Positions 46,321-57,885 of a stretch of 64,000 nt of DNA are shown one piece after another. This DNA is from Corynebacterium halotolerans YIM 70093 = DSM 44683 (GTDB taxonomy: Bacteria > Actinomycetota > Actinomycetes > Mycobacteriales > Mycobacteriaceae). How positions within the stretch are numbered: the stretch's first letter is position 1; each line of letters starts with the position of its first letter. The notes under the pieces were generated by a model. It searched no databases and was not told where the DNA came from. It was given only the letters and a program-made list of their open reading frames with translations. The DNA is taken from contig NC_020302.1 of NCBI RefSeq assembly GCF_000341345.1, positions 1,592,075 to 1,656,074 on the forward strand, read 5' to 3'. The translations under genes and the position numbers were made by a program.

Positions 46321-49050
46321 ATGACACCGTCCAGCAGCACCACCGACAACACCGACGGCTCCCTGCTCGAGGTCTTCGGGGCCGCTCCACCGCACGCCCT
46401 GCCCGGCGCGGAGGTCCTCTCCCGGCTGGGCAGCGACCCCGGCGGACTCGACTCCGCGACCGTGGCACGGGCACTGAAGACCCACGGGTCCAACGCCCTG
46501 CCGGCCGCCGCCGGGGAGACCCACCTCCAGCGGTTGCTGCGTCAGTTCCACGACCCGATGATCTACGTGCTCATCGCGGCCGGAGTGCTCACCGCCCTGT
46601 TGGGAGAGGTCATCGACACCGTCGTCATCGCGGCGGTCGTCCTCGTCAACGCCCTGGTCGGTTACGTCCAGGAGGGGCGCGCCGCCGATGCGCTGGCGGC
46701 CATCCGCGACATGCTCTCCCCCGAGTCCGAGGTCCGCCGCGACGGACGGTGGGACACCGTCCCCTCCGAGCAGCTGGTGCCCGGGGACGTCGTACGGTTG
46801 CGTGCCGGCGACAAGGTGCCGGCCGATCTACGGTTGCTCGAGACCGGCAGCCTGCGGATCGAGGAATCCGCGCTCACCGGCGAATCGGTCCCGGCGGACA
46901 AGGACACCGCGCCCGTCGCCGGGGAGGCCGTCCTCGGGGACCGCTCCTCCATGGCCTTCTCCGGCACGGTGGTCGCCGCCGGCTCCGGCCTCGGGGTGGT
47001 CACCGGCACGGGTGCGCGCACCCAGATCGGCCGCATCACCTCGCTGCTCGACGACGTCGAGCAGGTGGCCACTCCGCTGACCCGCGCGATGGGCGCGCTC
47101 TCGCGGATTCTCGCCGGGGTCGCGGTGGCGCTGGCAATCCTCATGGTCGTGGTCAACGGCCTGCTCCACGGAACCGGGTGGGCGGATCTGCTGATGTCCG
47201 CCATCGGCTTCGCCGTCGCCGCGATTCCGGAGGGGCTGCCCGCCGTCATGGCGATCACCCTCGCCCTCGGTGTGCAGCGGATGGCCGACCGCCGGGCGAT
47301 CACCCGCCGCCTGAACTCCGTGGAGACCCTCGGCTCGGTCACCACCATCTGCTCGGACAAGACCGGGACCCTGACGCGCAACGAGATGACGGTGCGGGAG
47401 GTGTCCACCCGTACCGTCCACTACGAGGTCACCGGCACCGGTTACGCCCCGGTCGGTGAGATCCGGGTGGCCGGTGACGGCTCCCCCGCGGTACTCGACG
47501 AGCATCCCGACCTGGCCCGGATGGCGGAGGTCGCGGCCCAGGCGAATGATTCGAGCGTCGAGAAGCGGGACGACCGGTGGGTGCTCGCCGGGGAGCCCAC
47601 CGACGGCGGTATCCGCACCTTTGCGCTGAAGGCGGGCGTTGACGAGCCCTCCCCGCGGGTGGCCGTCGTGCCCTTCGACTCCGGGTACAAGTACATGGCC
47701 ACGCTCGACCGGATGGCGGCCGATGGGCTCGTCATCCATCTCAAGGGTGCCCCGGATCGCGTGCTCGACCGCTGTGACCGGCAGTCGACGGTGGGTGGCA
47801 CGGAGCCGCTCGACCGTGGCCTGTGGGACAGCCGCATCGACGAGCTCGGCTCGCGGGGGCTGCGCGTGCTGGCCGCGGCCCACCGCCCCGCGGACGAGGG
47901 CACCACGGAGTTGGGTACCGGGGACGTCGACGCCGGCGGTTTCATCTTCCTCGGTCTCTACGGCATCATCGACCCGCCGCGTGAGGAGGCCATCGAGGCG
48001 GTCGAGACCGTGCAGCGGGCCGGGGTGCGGGTGCGGATGATCACCGGCGATCACGCCTCCACCGCCACCGCCATCGCCCGCGAGGTGGGCATCGCCGGCG
48101 AGCGCACCGTCACCGGGGCCGAGCTCGAGGCCGCCGATGACGAGGAGCTGCGCCGCATCGTCGACGAGGCCGATGTCTACGCGCGCACCAGCCCCGAGCA
48201 CAAGCTGCGGTTGGTGCGCGCGTTGCAGGCCACCGGCGAGGTCGTGGCGATGACCGGCGACGGCGTCAACGACGCGCCCTCGCTGAAGCAGGCCGACGTC
48301 GGCGTGGCCATGGGCATCAAGGGCACTGAGGCAACCAAGGACGCCTCCGACGTGGTGCTCGCCGACGACAACTTCGCCACCATCTCCGCGGCGGTGAAGA
48401 TGGGCCGCACGATCTACGACAACCTGCAGAAGGCGGTCGTGTTCATGCTGCCCACCAACGGCGGGCAGGGCCTGGTGATCTTCGTGGCCATGCTCGTCGG
48501 CATGACCTTGCCCATCACTCCGCTGCAGGTGCTGTGGGTCAACCTCATCACCGCCGTCACCCTGTCCCTGGCGCTGTCCTTCGAGCCCTCCGAGCCGGGC
48601 ATCATGGAACGCCGGCCCCGTGATCCCGGGGCCCCGATGCTCACCGCCGAAGGGATCATCCGCATCGCGTACGTCTCGCTGCTGCTCGGTGGTTCGACGA
48701 TCGGGGTGTTCCTGTGGGCCCAGGGTCTCGGCCAGAGTCTGGAGGCCTCCCGGACGCTGGCGGTCCACACGCTGGTGATCGGGCAGATCTTCTACCTGTT
48801 CGCCAGCCGCTTCAGCCGGGTCACCGCGCTGCGGACCGAGCTGTTCACCACCAACCCGCTGTCCTGGCTGTTCATCGGTATCATGCTGGTGCTGCAGCTG
48901 CTGTTCGGCTATGCGCCGTTCATGCAGGCCGCCTTCGGCACCACCGCGGTGCCGTTGGGCTCGTGGCTGATCCCTGCCGCGGTCGGCCTGGTCGTCTTCG
49001 CTGTCGTGGAGATCGACAAGGCGGTCCGCCGGGCGGCTGCGCACTCCTGA
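46321..49050 (+). CDS. P-type cation-transporting ATPase (type II)
   Basis: The 909 aa membrane ATPase has an N-terminal cation-ATPase domain, ten predicted helices, phosphorylation motif SDKTGTLT (D346), TGES, and TGDGVNDAP with [22 protein letters not shown]. The membrane motif [10 protein letters not shown] (M4) is that of Ca/Mn or Na/K-type P2 ATPases, and it resembles mycobacterial CtpF. Ion unknown; calcium or manganese most likely. ATG at 46321 has GGAGGAG 6 nt upstream. Confidence 0.9.
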   Translation: MTPSSSTTDNTDGSLLEVFGAAPPHALPGAEVLSRLGSDPGGLDSATVARALKTHGSNALPAAAGETHLQRLLRQFHDPMIYVLIAAGVLTALLGEVIDTVVIAAVVLVNALVGYVQEGRAADALAAIRDMLSPESEVRRDGRWDTVPSEQLVPGDVVRLRAGDKVPADLRLLETGSLRIEESALTGESVPADKDTAPVAGEAVLGDRSSMAFSGTVVAAGSGLGVVTGTGARTQIGRITSLLDDVEQVATPLTRAMGALSRILAGVAVALAILMVVVNGLLHGTGWADLLMSAIGFAVAAIPEGLPAVMAITLALGVQRMADRRAITRRLNSVETLGSVTTICSDKTGTLTRNEMTVREVSTRTVHYEVTGTGYAPVGEIRVAGDGSPAVLDEHPDLARMAEVAAQANDSSVEKRDDRWVLAGEPTDGGIRTFALKAGVDEPSPRVAVVPFDSGYKYMATLDRMAADGLVIHLKGAPDRVLDRCDRQSTVGGTEPLDRGLWDSRIDELGSRGLRVLAAAHRPADEGTTELGTGDVDAGGFIFLGLYGIIDPPREEAIEAVETVQRAGVRVRMITGDHASTATAIAREVGIAGERTVTGAELEAADDEELRRIVDEADVYARTSPEHKLRLVRALQATGEVVAMTGDGVNDAPSLKQADVGVAMGIKGTEATKDASDVVLADDNFATISAAVKMGRTIYDNLQKAVVFMLPTNGGQGLVIFVAMLVGMTLPITPLQVLWVNLITAVTLSLALSFEPSEPGIMERRPRDPGAPMLTAEGIIRIAYVSLLLGGSTIGVFLWAQGLGQSLEASRTLAVHTLVIGQIFYLFASRFSRVTALRTELFTTNPLSWLFIGIMLVLQLLFGYAPFMQAAFGTTAVPLGSWLIPAAVGLVVFAVVEIDKAVRRAAAHS

Positions 49051-49074
49051 CGGTGTCTGCGGGCGGGCCGGGAC

Positions 49075-50706
49075 TTACGCCAGTTCGACGATCTCCATGT
49101 ACGCGTCGCTCCACAGATCCTCGTCGCCGTCGGGCAGCACGATGACGCGCTCCGGCTCGAGGGCGCGCACCGCGCCCGGGTCGTGGGTGACCAGCACGAC
49201 GGCGCCGGTGTAGGTGCGCAGGGCGTCGAGGACCTGCTCACGCGACATCGGGTCGAGGTTGTTGGTCGGCTCATCGAGCAGCAGGACATTCGCCCGGGAG
49301 GACACCAGGGCGGCGAGCGCCAGTCGGGTCTTCTCACCGCCGGACAGGGTGCCGGCCGGCTGCTGGAGCTGGTCCCCGGAGAACATGAACGCGCCCAGCA
49401 GGCCGCGCAGGTCCTGCTCTCCGGCGTCGGGGCAGGCCTCAATGGTGTTCTGCCAGACGGACTTGTCCGGATCGATGGTGTCGTGCTCCTGGGCGAAGTA
49501 ACCGATCTTCAGTCCGTGGCCGGAGACGATGCCCCCCTCGCCGTCGGTGCGCTCGACACCGGCCAGCAGCTTCAGCAGCGTGGTCTTGCCGGCGCCGTTG
49601 AAACCGAGGACGACGACGCGGGAGCCCTTGTCCACGGCGAGGTCCACGCCCGCGAAGACCTCGAGGGAGCCGTACATCTTGGTCAGGCCCTCGGCGAACA
49701 GCGGGGTCTTGCCGCAGGGTGCGGGTTCGGGGAACTTGATGCTGGCGACCTTGTCGTCCACCCGCACCTCGTCGAGCTGGTTGACCATTTTCTCGGCGCG
49801 CGCCAGCATCTGCTTGGCGGCGGCGGCCTTGGTGGCCTTGGCTCCGAGTTTGGCGGCCTGCTTCTGCAGGGCCCCGGCCTTCTTCTCCGCGTTGGCGCGC
49901 TCGCGGCGGCGCCGGGCCTCGTCGGTGGCGCGGGCGTCCTTGTACTTGGAGAAGCTCATGTTGTAGACGTCGGCCTCCGCCCGGACGGCGTCGAGGAACC
50001 AGATCTTGTTGCACACGGCGCCAAGCAGCTCGACGTCGTGGGAGATCATGATCAGTCCGCCCTCGTGCTTGGCGAGGAAGCCACGCAGCCAGGTGATGGA
50101 GTCGGCGTCCAGGTGGTTCGTCGGCTCGTCGAGCAACAGGGTGGTCTGCGACTTGCCCGATCCGTTGGTGGCGGCGAAGAGAATCTGGGCCAGCTCGACA
50201 CGACGGCGCTGGCCGCCCGAGAGCGTGTGGAGTTTCTGGTCGAGAATGCGGGCGGGCAGGCCGAGGTTGTCGCAGATCTGGGCGGCCTCGGAATCGGCCT
50301 CGTAACCGCCGAGGGAGGAGTACTGTTCCTCGAAACGGGAGTACTTCCGGATGGCCGCGTCGCGCTGGCGCTCGTCCGTGGTGGTCTCCATGATCTCCTG
50401 CTGGCGTTCCATGGAGCTACGGAGCTGGTCCAGGCCGCGGGCGGAGAGCACCCGGTCGCGGGCGGTCTGCTCGATGTTGCCCTCGCGGGAATCCTGCGGC
50501 AGGTAACCGAGCTCGCCGGAGGAGATCACCGTGCCGCTGTAGGGCTCGGTCTCCCCCGCCAGGATGCGCATGGTCGTGGTCTTGCCCGCGCCGTTGCGGC
50601 CCACCAGGCCGACCCGGTCGCCTGCCTGCACGCGCAGGTGCTGTCCGGGGGCGGTGAGCAGAGTGCGGGCGCCGACGCGCACCTCGAGGTCGTTGGTGAC
50701 AATCAC
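49075..50706 (-). CDS. ABC-F family ATP-binding protein
   Basis: The 543 aa soluble protein has two nucleotide-binding domains (Walker A GRNGAGKTT and GFNGAGKTT; signatures LSGGQRRRVELA and LSGGEKTRLALA) joined by a basic, Ala/Lys-rich linker (about 245-310), without membrane domains. ABC-F proteins act on the ribosome in translation regulation or antibiotic protection. GTG start lies 8 nt after TAGACT (leaderless). It is divergent from the 204 aa membrane protein. Confidence 0.93.
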   Translation of the reverse strand: MIVTNDLEVRVGARTLLTAPGQHLRVQAGDRVGLVGRNGAGKTTTMRILAGETEPYSGTVISSGELGYLPQDSREGNIEQTARDRVLSARGLDQLRSSMERQQEIMETTTDERQRDAAIRKYSRFEEQYSSLGGYEADSEAAQICDNLGLPARILDQKLHTLSGGQRRRVELAQILFAATNGSGKSQTTLLLDEPTNHLDADSITWLRGFLAKHEGGLIMISHDVELLGAVCNKIWFLDAVRAEADVYNMSFSKYKDARATDEARRRRERANAEKKAGALQKQAAKLGAKATKAAAAKQMLARAEKMVNQLDEVRVDDKVASIKFPEPAPCGKTPLFAEGLTKMYGSLEVFAGVDLAVDKGSRVVVLGFNGAGKTTLLKLLAGVERTDGEGGIVSGHGLKIGYFAQEHDTIDPDKSVWQNTIEACPDAGEQDLRGLLGAFMFSGDQLQQPAGTLSGGEKTRLALAALVSSRANVLLLDEPTNNLDPMSREQVLDALRTYTGAVVLVTHDPGAVRALEPERVIVLPDGDEDLWSDAYMEIVELA

Positions 50707-50714
50707 AACTGGCC

Positions 50715-50720
50715 AGTCTA
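50715..50720 (-). promoter_or_regulatory. Predicted -10 box of the ABC-F gene (leaderless)
   Basis: Minus-strand TAGACT followed by 8 nt and the GTG start. Confidence 0.5.
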
Positions 50721-50749
50721 ACAACCCGGTCAAACCGGGCCCGCTCCCC

Positions 50750-50755
50750 TACACT
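50750..50755 (+). promoter_or_regulatory. Predicted -10 box of the 204 aa membrane protein gene (leaderless)
   Basis: TACACT followed by GAGACC and the ATG at 50762. It diverges from the ABC-F promoter, with 29 bp between the two hexamers. Confidence 0.5.
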
Positions 50756-50761
50756 GAGACC

Positions 50762-51376
50762 ATGTCAGCGCAGCAGGAGGACGCGGGCCAGGACTACATC
50801 GTGGAATACCGCGCGGGTCAGTTCCAGAACGGTTCCCTCGTGCTGCGCTTCCGGCAGCAGCCCTCCGAACGCGAGATCCGCCAGGCGCTCGTCGACTTCG
50901 GGCTGCCGGCCGGCGTCCTGGAGGAGGTGCGGGCCAGGCCGATGTCGGGGATCCGGATCTGGTCGGAGGCCACGCGGGCGTCCGCGCGCGGCAGCGGTTC
51001 CCGTGACGGTCGGTCCGCAGCTGCCGTCGGGGCGGGAGGGGCGGGATCCGCGGCCCGGTCCACCCCGCAGACCACGGTGCAGGGGGAGGAGAAGAAGGGC
51101 GGCTGCACGGCGTCCATCATGGTCATCGTGCTGATCTACTTCGTCGTCGTGGGGTTGTTCGCGCAACCGGCGATCAGCTACGGGGAAGGGATGGGAGCGT
51201 TCCTCCCGGAGTCGGCGAACCCGGCCGTCGAATGCTTCCGGAGCATCGAGGGGTTCACCCACGATCAGGACGAGGGGCTGCTGGAACAGTTCTTCTCCAC
51301 GGAGCCGACGGAGTTCCCCGTCACGCCCGCCAACGCGGCGTACTATCTCTCCTGCCTGACGACGGCCTGGGGGTGA
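50762..51376 (+). CDS. Hypothetical membrane protein with one transmembrane helix
   Basis: A 204 aa protein with a soluble N-terminal part (MSAQQEDAGQDYIVEYRAGQ), a disordered Ala/Gly/Ser/Arg-rich segment (about 75-110), a single transmembrane helix (ASIMVIVLIYFVVVGLFA, about 117-134) and an extracytoplasmic C-terminal domain with Cys residues (ECFRSIEG and YYLSCLTTAWG) that could form a disulfide. No family recognised. It ends before a strong bidirectional terminator. Confidence 0.72.
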   Translation: MSAQQEDAGQDYIVEYRAGQFQNGSLVLRFRQQPSEREIRQALVDFGLPAGVLEEVRARPMSGIRIWSEATRASARGSGSRDGRSAAAVGAGGAGSAARSTPQTTVQGEEKKGGCTASIMVIVLIYFVVVGLFAQPAISYGEGMGAFLPESANPAVECFRSIEGFTHDQDEGLLEQFFSTEPTEFPVTPANAAYYLSCLTTAWG

Positions 51377-51384
51377 GCAGGCGG

Positions 51385-51426
51385 AAGGCCCGGTTTCCCC
51401 GGATGAGGTCGGGGAAACCGGGCCTT
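51385..51426. terminator. Bidirectional terminator between the membrane protein gene and the suf operon
   Basis: AAGGCCCGGTTTCCCC and GGGGAAACCGGGCCTT form a perfect 16 bp stem with a 10 nt loop. A and T at the stem ends can serve as U tracts in either direction. It separates the convergent 204 aa protein gene and sufT. Confidence 0.8.
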
Positions 51427-51445
51427 CACGGCTCCCGGGTACGGA

Positions 51446-51844
51446 CTAGACCGCGAACCCGAGGGCGCGCAGCTGCTCGCGGCCGTCCTCGGTGATCATC
51501 TGCGGGCCCCACGGGGGCATCCACACCCAGTTGAGGACGAGCTTGTCCGCGATACCCTGGCCGACCACGGCGGACTCGGCCTGGTCCTCGAGGACGTCGG
51601 TCAACGGGCAGGCCGGCGACGTCAGGGTCATGTTGATGACGGCGACGTCCTCGCCCTCGTCCTCCTCGATCCAGATGTCGTAGACGAGGCCGAGATCGAC
51701 GACGTTGATGCCCAGCTCGGGGTCGATGACGTCACGCATGACCTCCTCGACGTCCGCGGCCAGGGCGATCTGCTCCTCGGTCTGCGTGGGGCGCTCGCTG
51801 GCTCCCTCGAAGTTGGAGGAGCTGGTCTGGTTCTCTTCGGTCAT
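51446..51844 (-). CDS. sufT: SufT-like Fe-S assembly factor (DUF59/MIP18)
   Basis: The 132 aa protein contains a DUF59 domain: VMRDVIDPELGINVVDLGLVYDI and NMTLTSPACPLTDVLEDQA with the conserved Cys. DUF59 proteins help Fe-S protein maturation. It overlaps the sufU stop by 4 bp (ATGA) and is the last gene of the suf operon. Confidence 0.92.
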   Translation of the reverse strand: MTEENQTSSSNFEGASERPTQTEEQIALAADVEEVMRDVIDPELGINVVDLGLVYDIWIEEDEGEDVAVINMTLTSPACPLTDVLEDQAESAVVGQGIADKLVLNWVWMPPWGPQMITEDGREQLRALGFAV

Positions 51845-52296
51845 TTCTGCTCCCTAGTGTTGAGTGCGTCGGCGGTCGCGGCCTGGAAGGCCTTCCACCC
51901 CAGCAGGGCGCACTTGACCCGTGCCGGGTACTTGGACACGCCCGCGAAGGCGATGCCGTCGCCGATGAGCTCGTCGTCGCCCTCCTCCTTGCCGCGCGAG
52001 GTGATCATCTTCTCGAACCCGGCGAGTTTGGCCATGGCCTGCTCGACGGGCTGGCCGATGACCTCCTCCGCCATGACCGAGGTCGAGGCCTGGCTGATCG
52101 AGCAGCCCTGTGCCGCGTATGACACGTCGGCGACGGTGGCACCGTCCTCGGACAGGTGCACCCGCAGCGTCAGCTCGTCACCGCAGGAGGGGTTGACGTG
52201 GTGGACCTCCGCCTCGTACGGGTCACGCAGGCCGGCGTGCTGGGGGTTCTTGTAGTGGTCCAGGATCACTTCCTGGTACATCGATTCCAGGTTCAC
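51841..52296 (-). CDS. sufU: Fe-S assembly sulfurtransferase/scaffold SufU
   Basis: The 151 aa IscU-like zinc protein takes sulfur from SufS. Ligand/acceptor cysteines are in NPSCGDELTLRV, AAQGCSISQAS and RVKCALLGW. Start GTG (MNLESMYQEVILDHYK) abuts the sufS stop; an ATG at 52281 (MYQEVILDHY) is possible. It overlaps sufT by 4 bp. Confidence 0.94.
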   Translation of the reverse strand: MNLESMYQEVILDHYKNPQHAGLRDPYEAEVHHVNPSCGDELTLRVHLSEDGATVADVSYAAQGCSISQASTSVMAEEVIGQPVEQAMAKLAGFEKMITSRGKEEGDDELIGDGIAFAGVSKYPARVKCALLGWKAFQAATADALNTREQK

Positions 52297-54317
<2,021 letters not shown>

Positions 54318-54370
54318 AGAAACTCTTTCGGTAAATTCGGGTCGGCCGGGGCGGGCCGTGACGACGTTGG

Positions 54371-55555
54371 TTAGGCGGAGACGGACTCGAGCTCGGTGCT
54401 GACGCGCGTCTCGAGTTCCTCACGGATGGACTCGACCGGGATGCGGTTGATGACCTCGGAGAAGAAGCCGCGGATGATCAGACGGCGGGCCTCGGCCTCG
54501 GGGATACCGCGGGCCATGAGGTAGAAGACCTGCTCGTCGTCGAAGCGGCCGACGGTGGCGGCGTGGCCGGCGCCGGCGATCTCGCCGGTCTCGATCTCCA
54601 GGTTCGGGATGGCGTCCGCGCGGGCACCGTCGGTCAGCAGCAGGTTGCGGTTGACCTCGTAGGTGTCGGTGTTCTGGGCGTTGGCGCGGATGAGGACGTC
54701 ACCGACCCAGCAGGTGCGGGCCTCGGGACGGTCCGAGTCCGGGTCCGCCTGGAGTGCGCCCTTGTACATGACGTTGGAGCGGCAGTTCGGGACGGCGTGG
54801 TCGACGAGCATGCGGTTCTCGAAGTACTGGCCGTCATCGGCGAAGTAGACGCCGAGCAGCTCCGCGTCGCCGCCCGGGGCGGTGAACTTCACGCGCGGGA
54901 CGATGCGGACGACCTCGCCACCGAAGGTGGCGACGTTGTGGCGCAGGACGGAGTCCCGGCCGAGCCTGGCGTGCTGACCCGACAGGTGCACGGCGTCGTT
55001 CTCCCAGTCGGCGTCGACGACCACGGTGAGCCGGGCGTTGTCACCGATGACGAACTCGACGTTGTCGGCGTGGGTGCCCGAGCCGCGGTACCGGAGCGCG
55101 ACAGTGGCGTCGGCGTGGTCGCCGACCTCGATGACCGTGGCGCCGAAGGAGGTGACCCCCTCCCCCTTGCCCGTGATGGTCACGGTGACCGGCTCAGCGT
55201 TGACGGAGTCCTTCTCGAACGCGACGTACTGCGCCGAGGGCATGGAGGTCCAGGCCTGGGCGGCGACCCGGTCGGTCGGGGCGCCGGCGCGGCCGAGCCG
55301 CTCATCGCCGGGCTGCAGCGTCTCGGTGGTCACACCGGTGGCGTCACCCGGGACGTCGACGGTGACGTCCTGCTCGACGGCCTCGGCGAAGGTGCCGTTG
55401 TGCAGGCCACGGAGACGGCGCAGGGAGACGAAGCGCCAGACTTCGTCGCGCCCGCGCGGGATGTCGAAGTCCTCGACATCGAAGGAGCTGAACACGTCAC
55501 CCTTGGTGTTGTGGGGGGTGGCGTTCTTCACGGTCTGTTCGGTAGCGGTCGTCAT
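54371..55555 (-). CDS. sufD: Fe-S cluster assembly protein SufD
   Basis: The 394 aa SufD partner of SufB, beta-helix fold with the C-terminal family signature HAATVGRFDDEQVFYLMARGIPEAEARRLIIRGFFSEV (about residues 335-375). SufD has lost cluster ligands but is needed for iron acquisition. It lies 5 bp downstream of sufB. Confidence 0.94.
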   Translation of the reverse strand: MTTATEQTVKNATPHNTKGDVFSSFDVEDFDIPRGRDEVWRFVSLRRLRGLHNGTFAEAVEQDVTVDVPGDATGVTTETLQPGDERLGRAGAPTDRVAAQAWTSMPSAQYVAFEKDSVNAEPVTVTITGKGEGVTSFGATVIEVGDHADATVALRYRGSGTHADNVEFVIGDNARLTVVVDADWENDAVHLSGQHARLGRDSVLRHNVATFGGEVVRIVPRVKFTAPGGDAELLGVYFADDGQYFENRMLVDHAVPNCRSNVMYKGALQADPDSDRPEARTCWVGDVLIRANAQNTDTYEVNRNLLLTDGARADAIPNLEIETGEIAGAGHAATVGRFDDEQVFYLMARGIPEAEARRLIIRGFFSEVINRIPVESIREELETRVSTELESVSA

Positions 55556-55560
55556 TGGGG

Positions 55561-57006
55561 TTATCCCACCGATCCTTCCATCTGCAGTTCGATCAGTCGG
55601 TTGAGCTCGAGGGCGTACTCCATCGGCAGCTCCTTGGCGATCGGCTCCACGAAGCCGCGCACGATCATGGCCATGGCCTCTTCCTCGGCGATGCCGCGGC
55701 TCATGAGATAGAACAGCTGCTCCTGGGAGACCTGGGAGACGGTCGCCTCGTGCCCCAGAACGACGTGGTCGTTGCGGATGTCGTTGTACGGGTAGGTGTC
55801 CGAGCGCGAGATGTTGTCCACCAGCAGGGCGTCACACTCCACCTGGGAGGTCGAGTGGTGGGCGTTCGCGTTGACCTGAATCAGACCACGGTAGGCGGAG
55901 CGTCCACCGCCGCGGGCCACCGACTTGGAGACCACGTTGGAGGAGGTGTACGGGGCCATGTGGGTCATCTTGGCACCGGTGTCCTGGAACTGTCCCTCGC
56001 CCGCGAAGGCGACGGAGAGCACCTCGCCACGGGCGTGCGGGCCGGTCATCCACACGGCCGGGTACTTCATGGTCACCTTGGAGCCGATGTTGCCGTCGAC
56101 CCACTCCATGGTCGCGCCCTCTTCCGCCTTGGCGCGCTTGGTCACCAGGTTGTAGACGTTGTTCGACCAGTTCTGGATGGTGGTGTAGCGGCAGCGGCCA
56201 CCCTTCTTCACGATGATCTCGACGACCGCGGAGTGCAGGGAGTCCGACTTGTAGATCGGGGCCGTGCAGCCCTCGACGTAGTGGACGTAGGCGTCCTCGT
56301 CGACGATGATCAGCGTGCGTTCGAACTGGCCCATGTTCTCCGTGTTGATGCGGAAGTAGGCCTGCAGCGGGATGTCCACGTGGACTCCCGGCGGAACGTA
56401 GATGAAGGAGCCACCGGACCAGACGGAGGTGTTCAGCGCGGAGAACTTGTTGTCGCCGGCCGGGATGACCGTGCCGAAGTACTCCTTGAACAGCTCCTCG
56501 TGCTCCTTGAGGGCGGTGTCGGTGTCGACGAAGATGACGCCCTTCTCCTCCAGGTCCTCACGGATCTGGTGGTAGACGACCTCGGACTCGTACTGTGCGG
56601 CCACACCGGCGACGAGGCGCTGCTTCTCGGCCTCCGGGATGCCCAGCTTGTCGTAGGTGTTCTTGATGTCCTCGGGCAGATCCTCCCAGGAGGTGGCCTG
56701 CTGCTCGGTGGAGCGGACGAAGTACTTGATCGTGTCGAAGTCGATGCCGGAGAGGTCCGCACCCCACTTGGGCATGGGCTTCTTGTCGAAGATGTTCAGA
56801 GCCTTCAGGCGCTGCTCGAGCATCCACTCGGGCTCGTCCTTCTTCGCGGAGATGTCGCGGACGACATCCTCGCTGAGACCGCGGCGCGCGGAGGCGCCGG
56901 CGACGTCCGAGTCGTGCCAGCCATAGTTGTACGGACCGATGGACTCAATGATCTGCTCATCGTTCATCGGGGTCTCGACGCCGGCGCTGTTTGTAGCCTG
57001 GGTCAT
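55561..57006 (-). CDS. sufB: Fe-S cluster assembly protein SufB
   Basis: Scaffold subunit of SufBCD, 481 aa. It starts [20 protein letters not shown], has conserved [26 protein letters not shown] and the C-terminal [30 protein letters not shown] ribosome binding site lies within the end of sufR, whose stop overlaps the sufB ATG by 4 bp, so the two are coupled. Confidence 0.96.
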   Translation of the reverse strand: MTQATNSAGVETPMNDEQIIESIGPYNYGWHDSDVAGASARRGLSEDVVRDISAKKDEPEWMLEQRLKALNIFDKKPMPKWGADLSGIDFDTIKYFVRSTEQQATSWEDLPEDIKNTYDKLGIPEAEKQRLVAGVAAQYESEVVYHQIREDLEEKGVIFVDTDTALKEHEELFKEYFGTVIPAGDNKFSALNTSVWSGGSFIYVPPGVHVDIPLQAYFRINTENMGQFERTLIIVDEDAYVHYVEGCTAPIYKSDSLHSAVVEIIVKKGGRCRYTTIQNWSNNVYNLVTKRAKAEEGATMEWVDGNIGSKVTMKYPAVWMTGPHARGEVLSVAFAGEGQFQDTGAKMTHMAPYTSSNVVSKSVARGGGRSAYRGLIQVNANAHHSTSQVECDALLVDNISRSDTYPYNDIRNDHVVLGHEATVSQVSQEQLFYLMSRGIAEEEAMAMIVRGFVEPIAKELPMEYALELNRLIELQMEGSVG

Positions 57007-57725
57007 GATCCGCTCCTTTCGTCTGGAATGTTCGTGGTGGGGGTCAGGGGGATGTTGGTGGTGCAGATGCCGTGGCCGTCCGCGATGGACGCCAGCGGCT
57101 GGACGTGGAGACCGACCAGCGAGGAGATTGCCTCGTGCTCGGCCTCGCACAGTTCCGGGTGCTCCGCGGCGACCTGCGAGACCGGGCAGTGGTGCTGGCA
57201 GATCTGCACTCCGGTGCCGGCCCGGGTCACGGTGGCCGCGTACCCGTTCCGGTCGAATGCCTCGGCCAGTTCACGGGCCGTGTCCTCGACCGCCTCATCG
57301 TCGGCGACCGGGGTGACGCCCTCGAAGATCTGTCCGATGCGGCGCCGCGCGAATTCCCGGACGGCCTCGTCGCCGCCGGTCGCCCGGAGGGCCTCGAGGG
57401 CCTCCGCCGCGAGATTGTCGTAGGCGTGTCCGAAGTGTTCGCGCCCCCGGTCGGTGAGACGGAAGGATTTGGCGGGCCGTCCCCTGCTCGGGGCGGTGCC
57501 GGGACGGTTGCGCGCCCGCCGCTGGAGAACCTCGGCGAGGTCCTCCTCCTCGAGAATGTCCAGGTGTCTGCGCACACCTGCGGCCGAGAGGCCGAGCCGG
57601 TCACCGAGCTCCGAGGCGGTGATCGGGCCGTGCTTGAGCAGTAGAAGCATGATCTGGCGGCGCGTGTCCCCCTCGACGGGACGGGTCTCCGTCCCCTGGG
57701 TGGTGCGCGAACCGTGGTCAACCAC
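57003..57725 (-). CDS. sufR: Fe-S-responsive transcriptional repressor SufR
   Basis: The 240 aa regulator has an N-terminal winged HTH ([43 protein letters not shown]) and a C-terminal sensor with the cysteine cluster [18 protein letters not shown] (CX3CX13C), the probable [4Fe-4S] ligands. It is expected to repress its own operon when Fe-S clusters suffice. GTG start at 57725 chosen for AGGAGG 8 nt upstream. First gene of the suf operon, divergent from mptB. Confidence 0.94.
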   Translation of the reverse strand: MVDHGSRTTQGTETRPVEGDTRRQIMLLLLKHGPITASELGDRLGLSAAGVRRHLDILEEEDLAEVLQRRARNRPGTAPSRGRPAKSFRLTDRGREHFGHAYDNLAAEALEALRATGGDEAVREFARRRIGQIFEGVTPVADDEAVEDTARELAEAFDRNGYAATVTRAGTGVQICQHHCPVSQVAAEHPELCEAEHEAISSLVGLHVQPLASIADGHGICTTNIPLTPTTNIPDERSGS

Positions 57726-57800
57726 TGCTCTCACCTCCTGACTCCCATGTTGCGTTCGTCGTTTCTTCAAAGCCTCCGTGAAGACTTCTCTCTTTCGACA

Positions 57801-57812
57801 ACACAAGTGTTC
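57801..57812. promoter_or_regulatory. Inverted repeat in the sufR/mptB gap, candidate SufR operator
   Basis: AACAC-AA-GTGTT, 76 bp upstream of the sufR start. On the minus strand it reads ACACTTGTGT, reminiscent of the ACACT/TGTGA half-sites described for mycobacterial SufR, though the spacing differs. Confidence 0.4.
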
Positions 57813-57871
57813 CCTAATTCATTCCAGGTGTCCAACGCAGAGCGCTTTCCGTGTCTAATGGGTGTACTGCG

Positions 57872-57877
57872 TAGGAT
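57872..57877 (+). promoter_or_regulatory. -10 box of mptB (leaderless)
   Basis: TAGGAT, 8 nt before the GTG start of mptB. Confidence 0.55.
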
Positions 57878-57885
57878 GTGGCCTT

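Noticed and set aside
43980..46493. A long minus-strand frame through the UPF0210 gene continuing into DUF1990
   Set aside because: Only its last 165 codons make a family-like protein. The remainder is the mirror of the UPF0210 gene.
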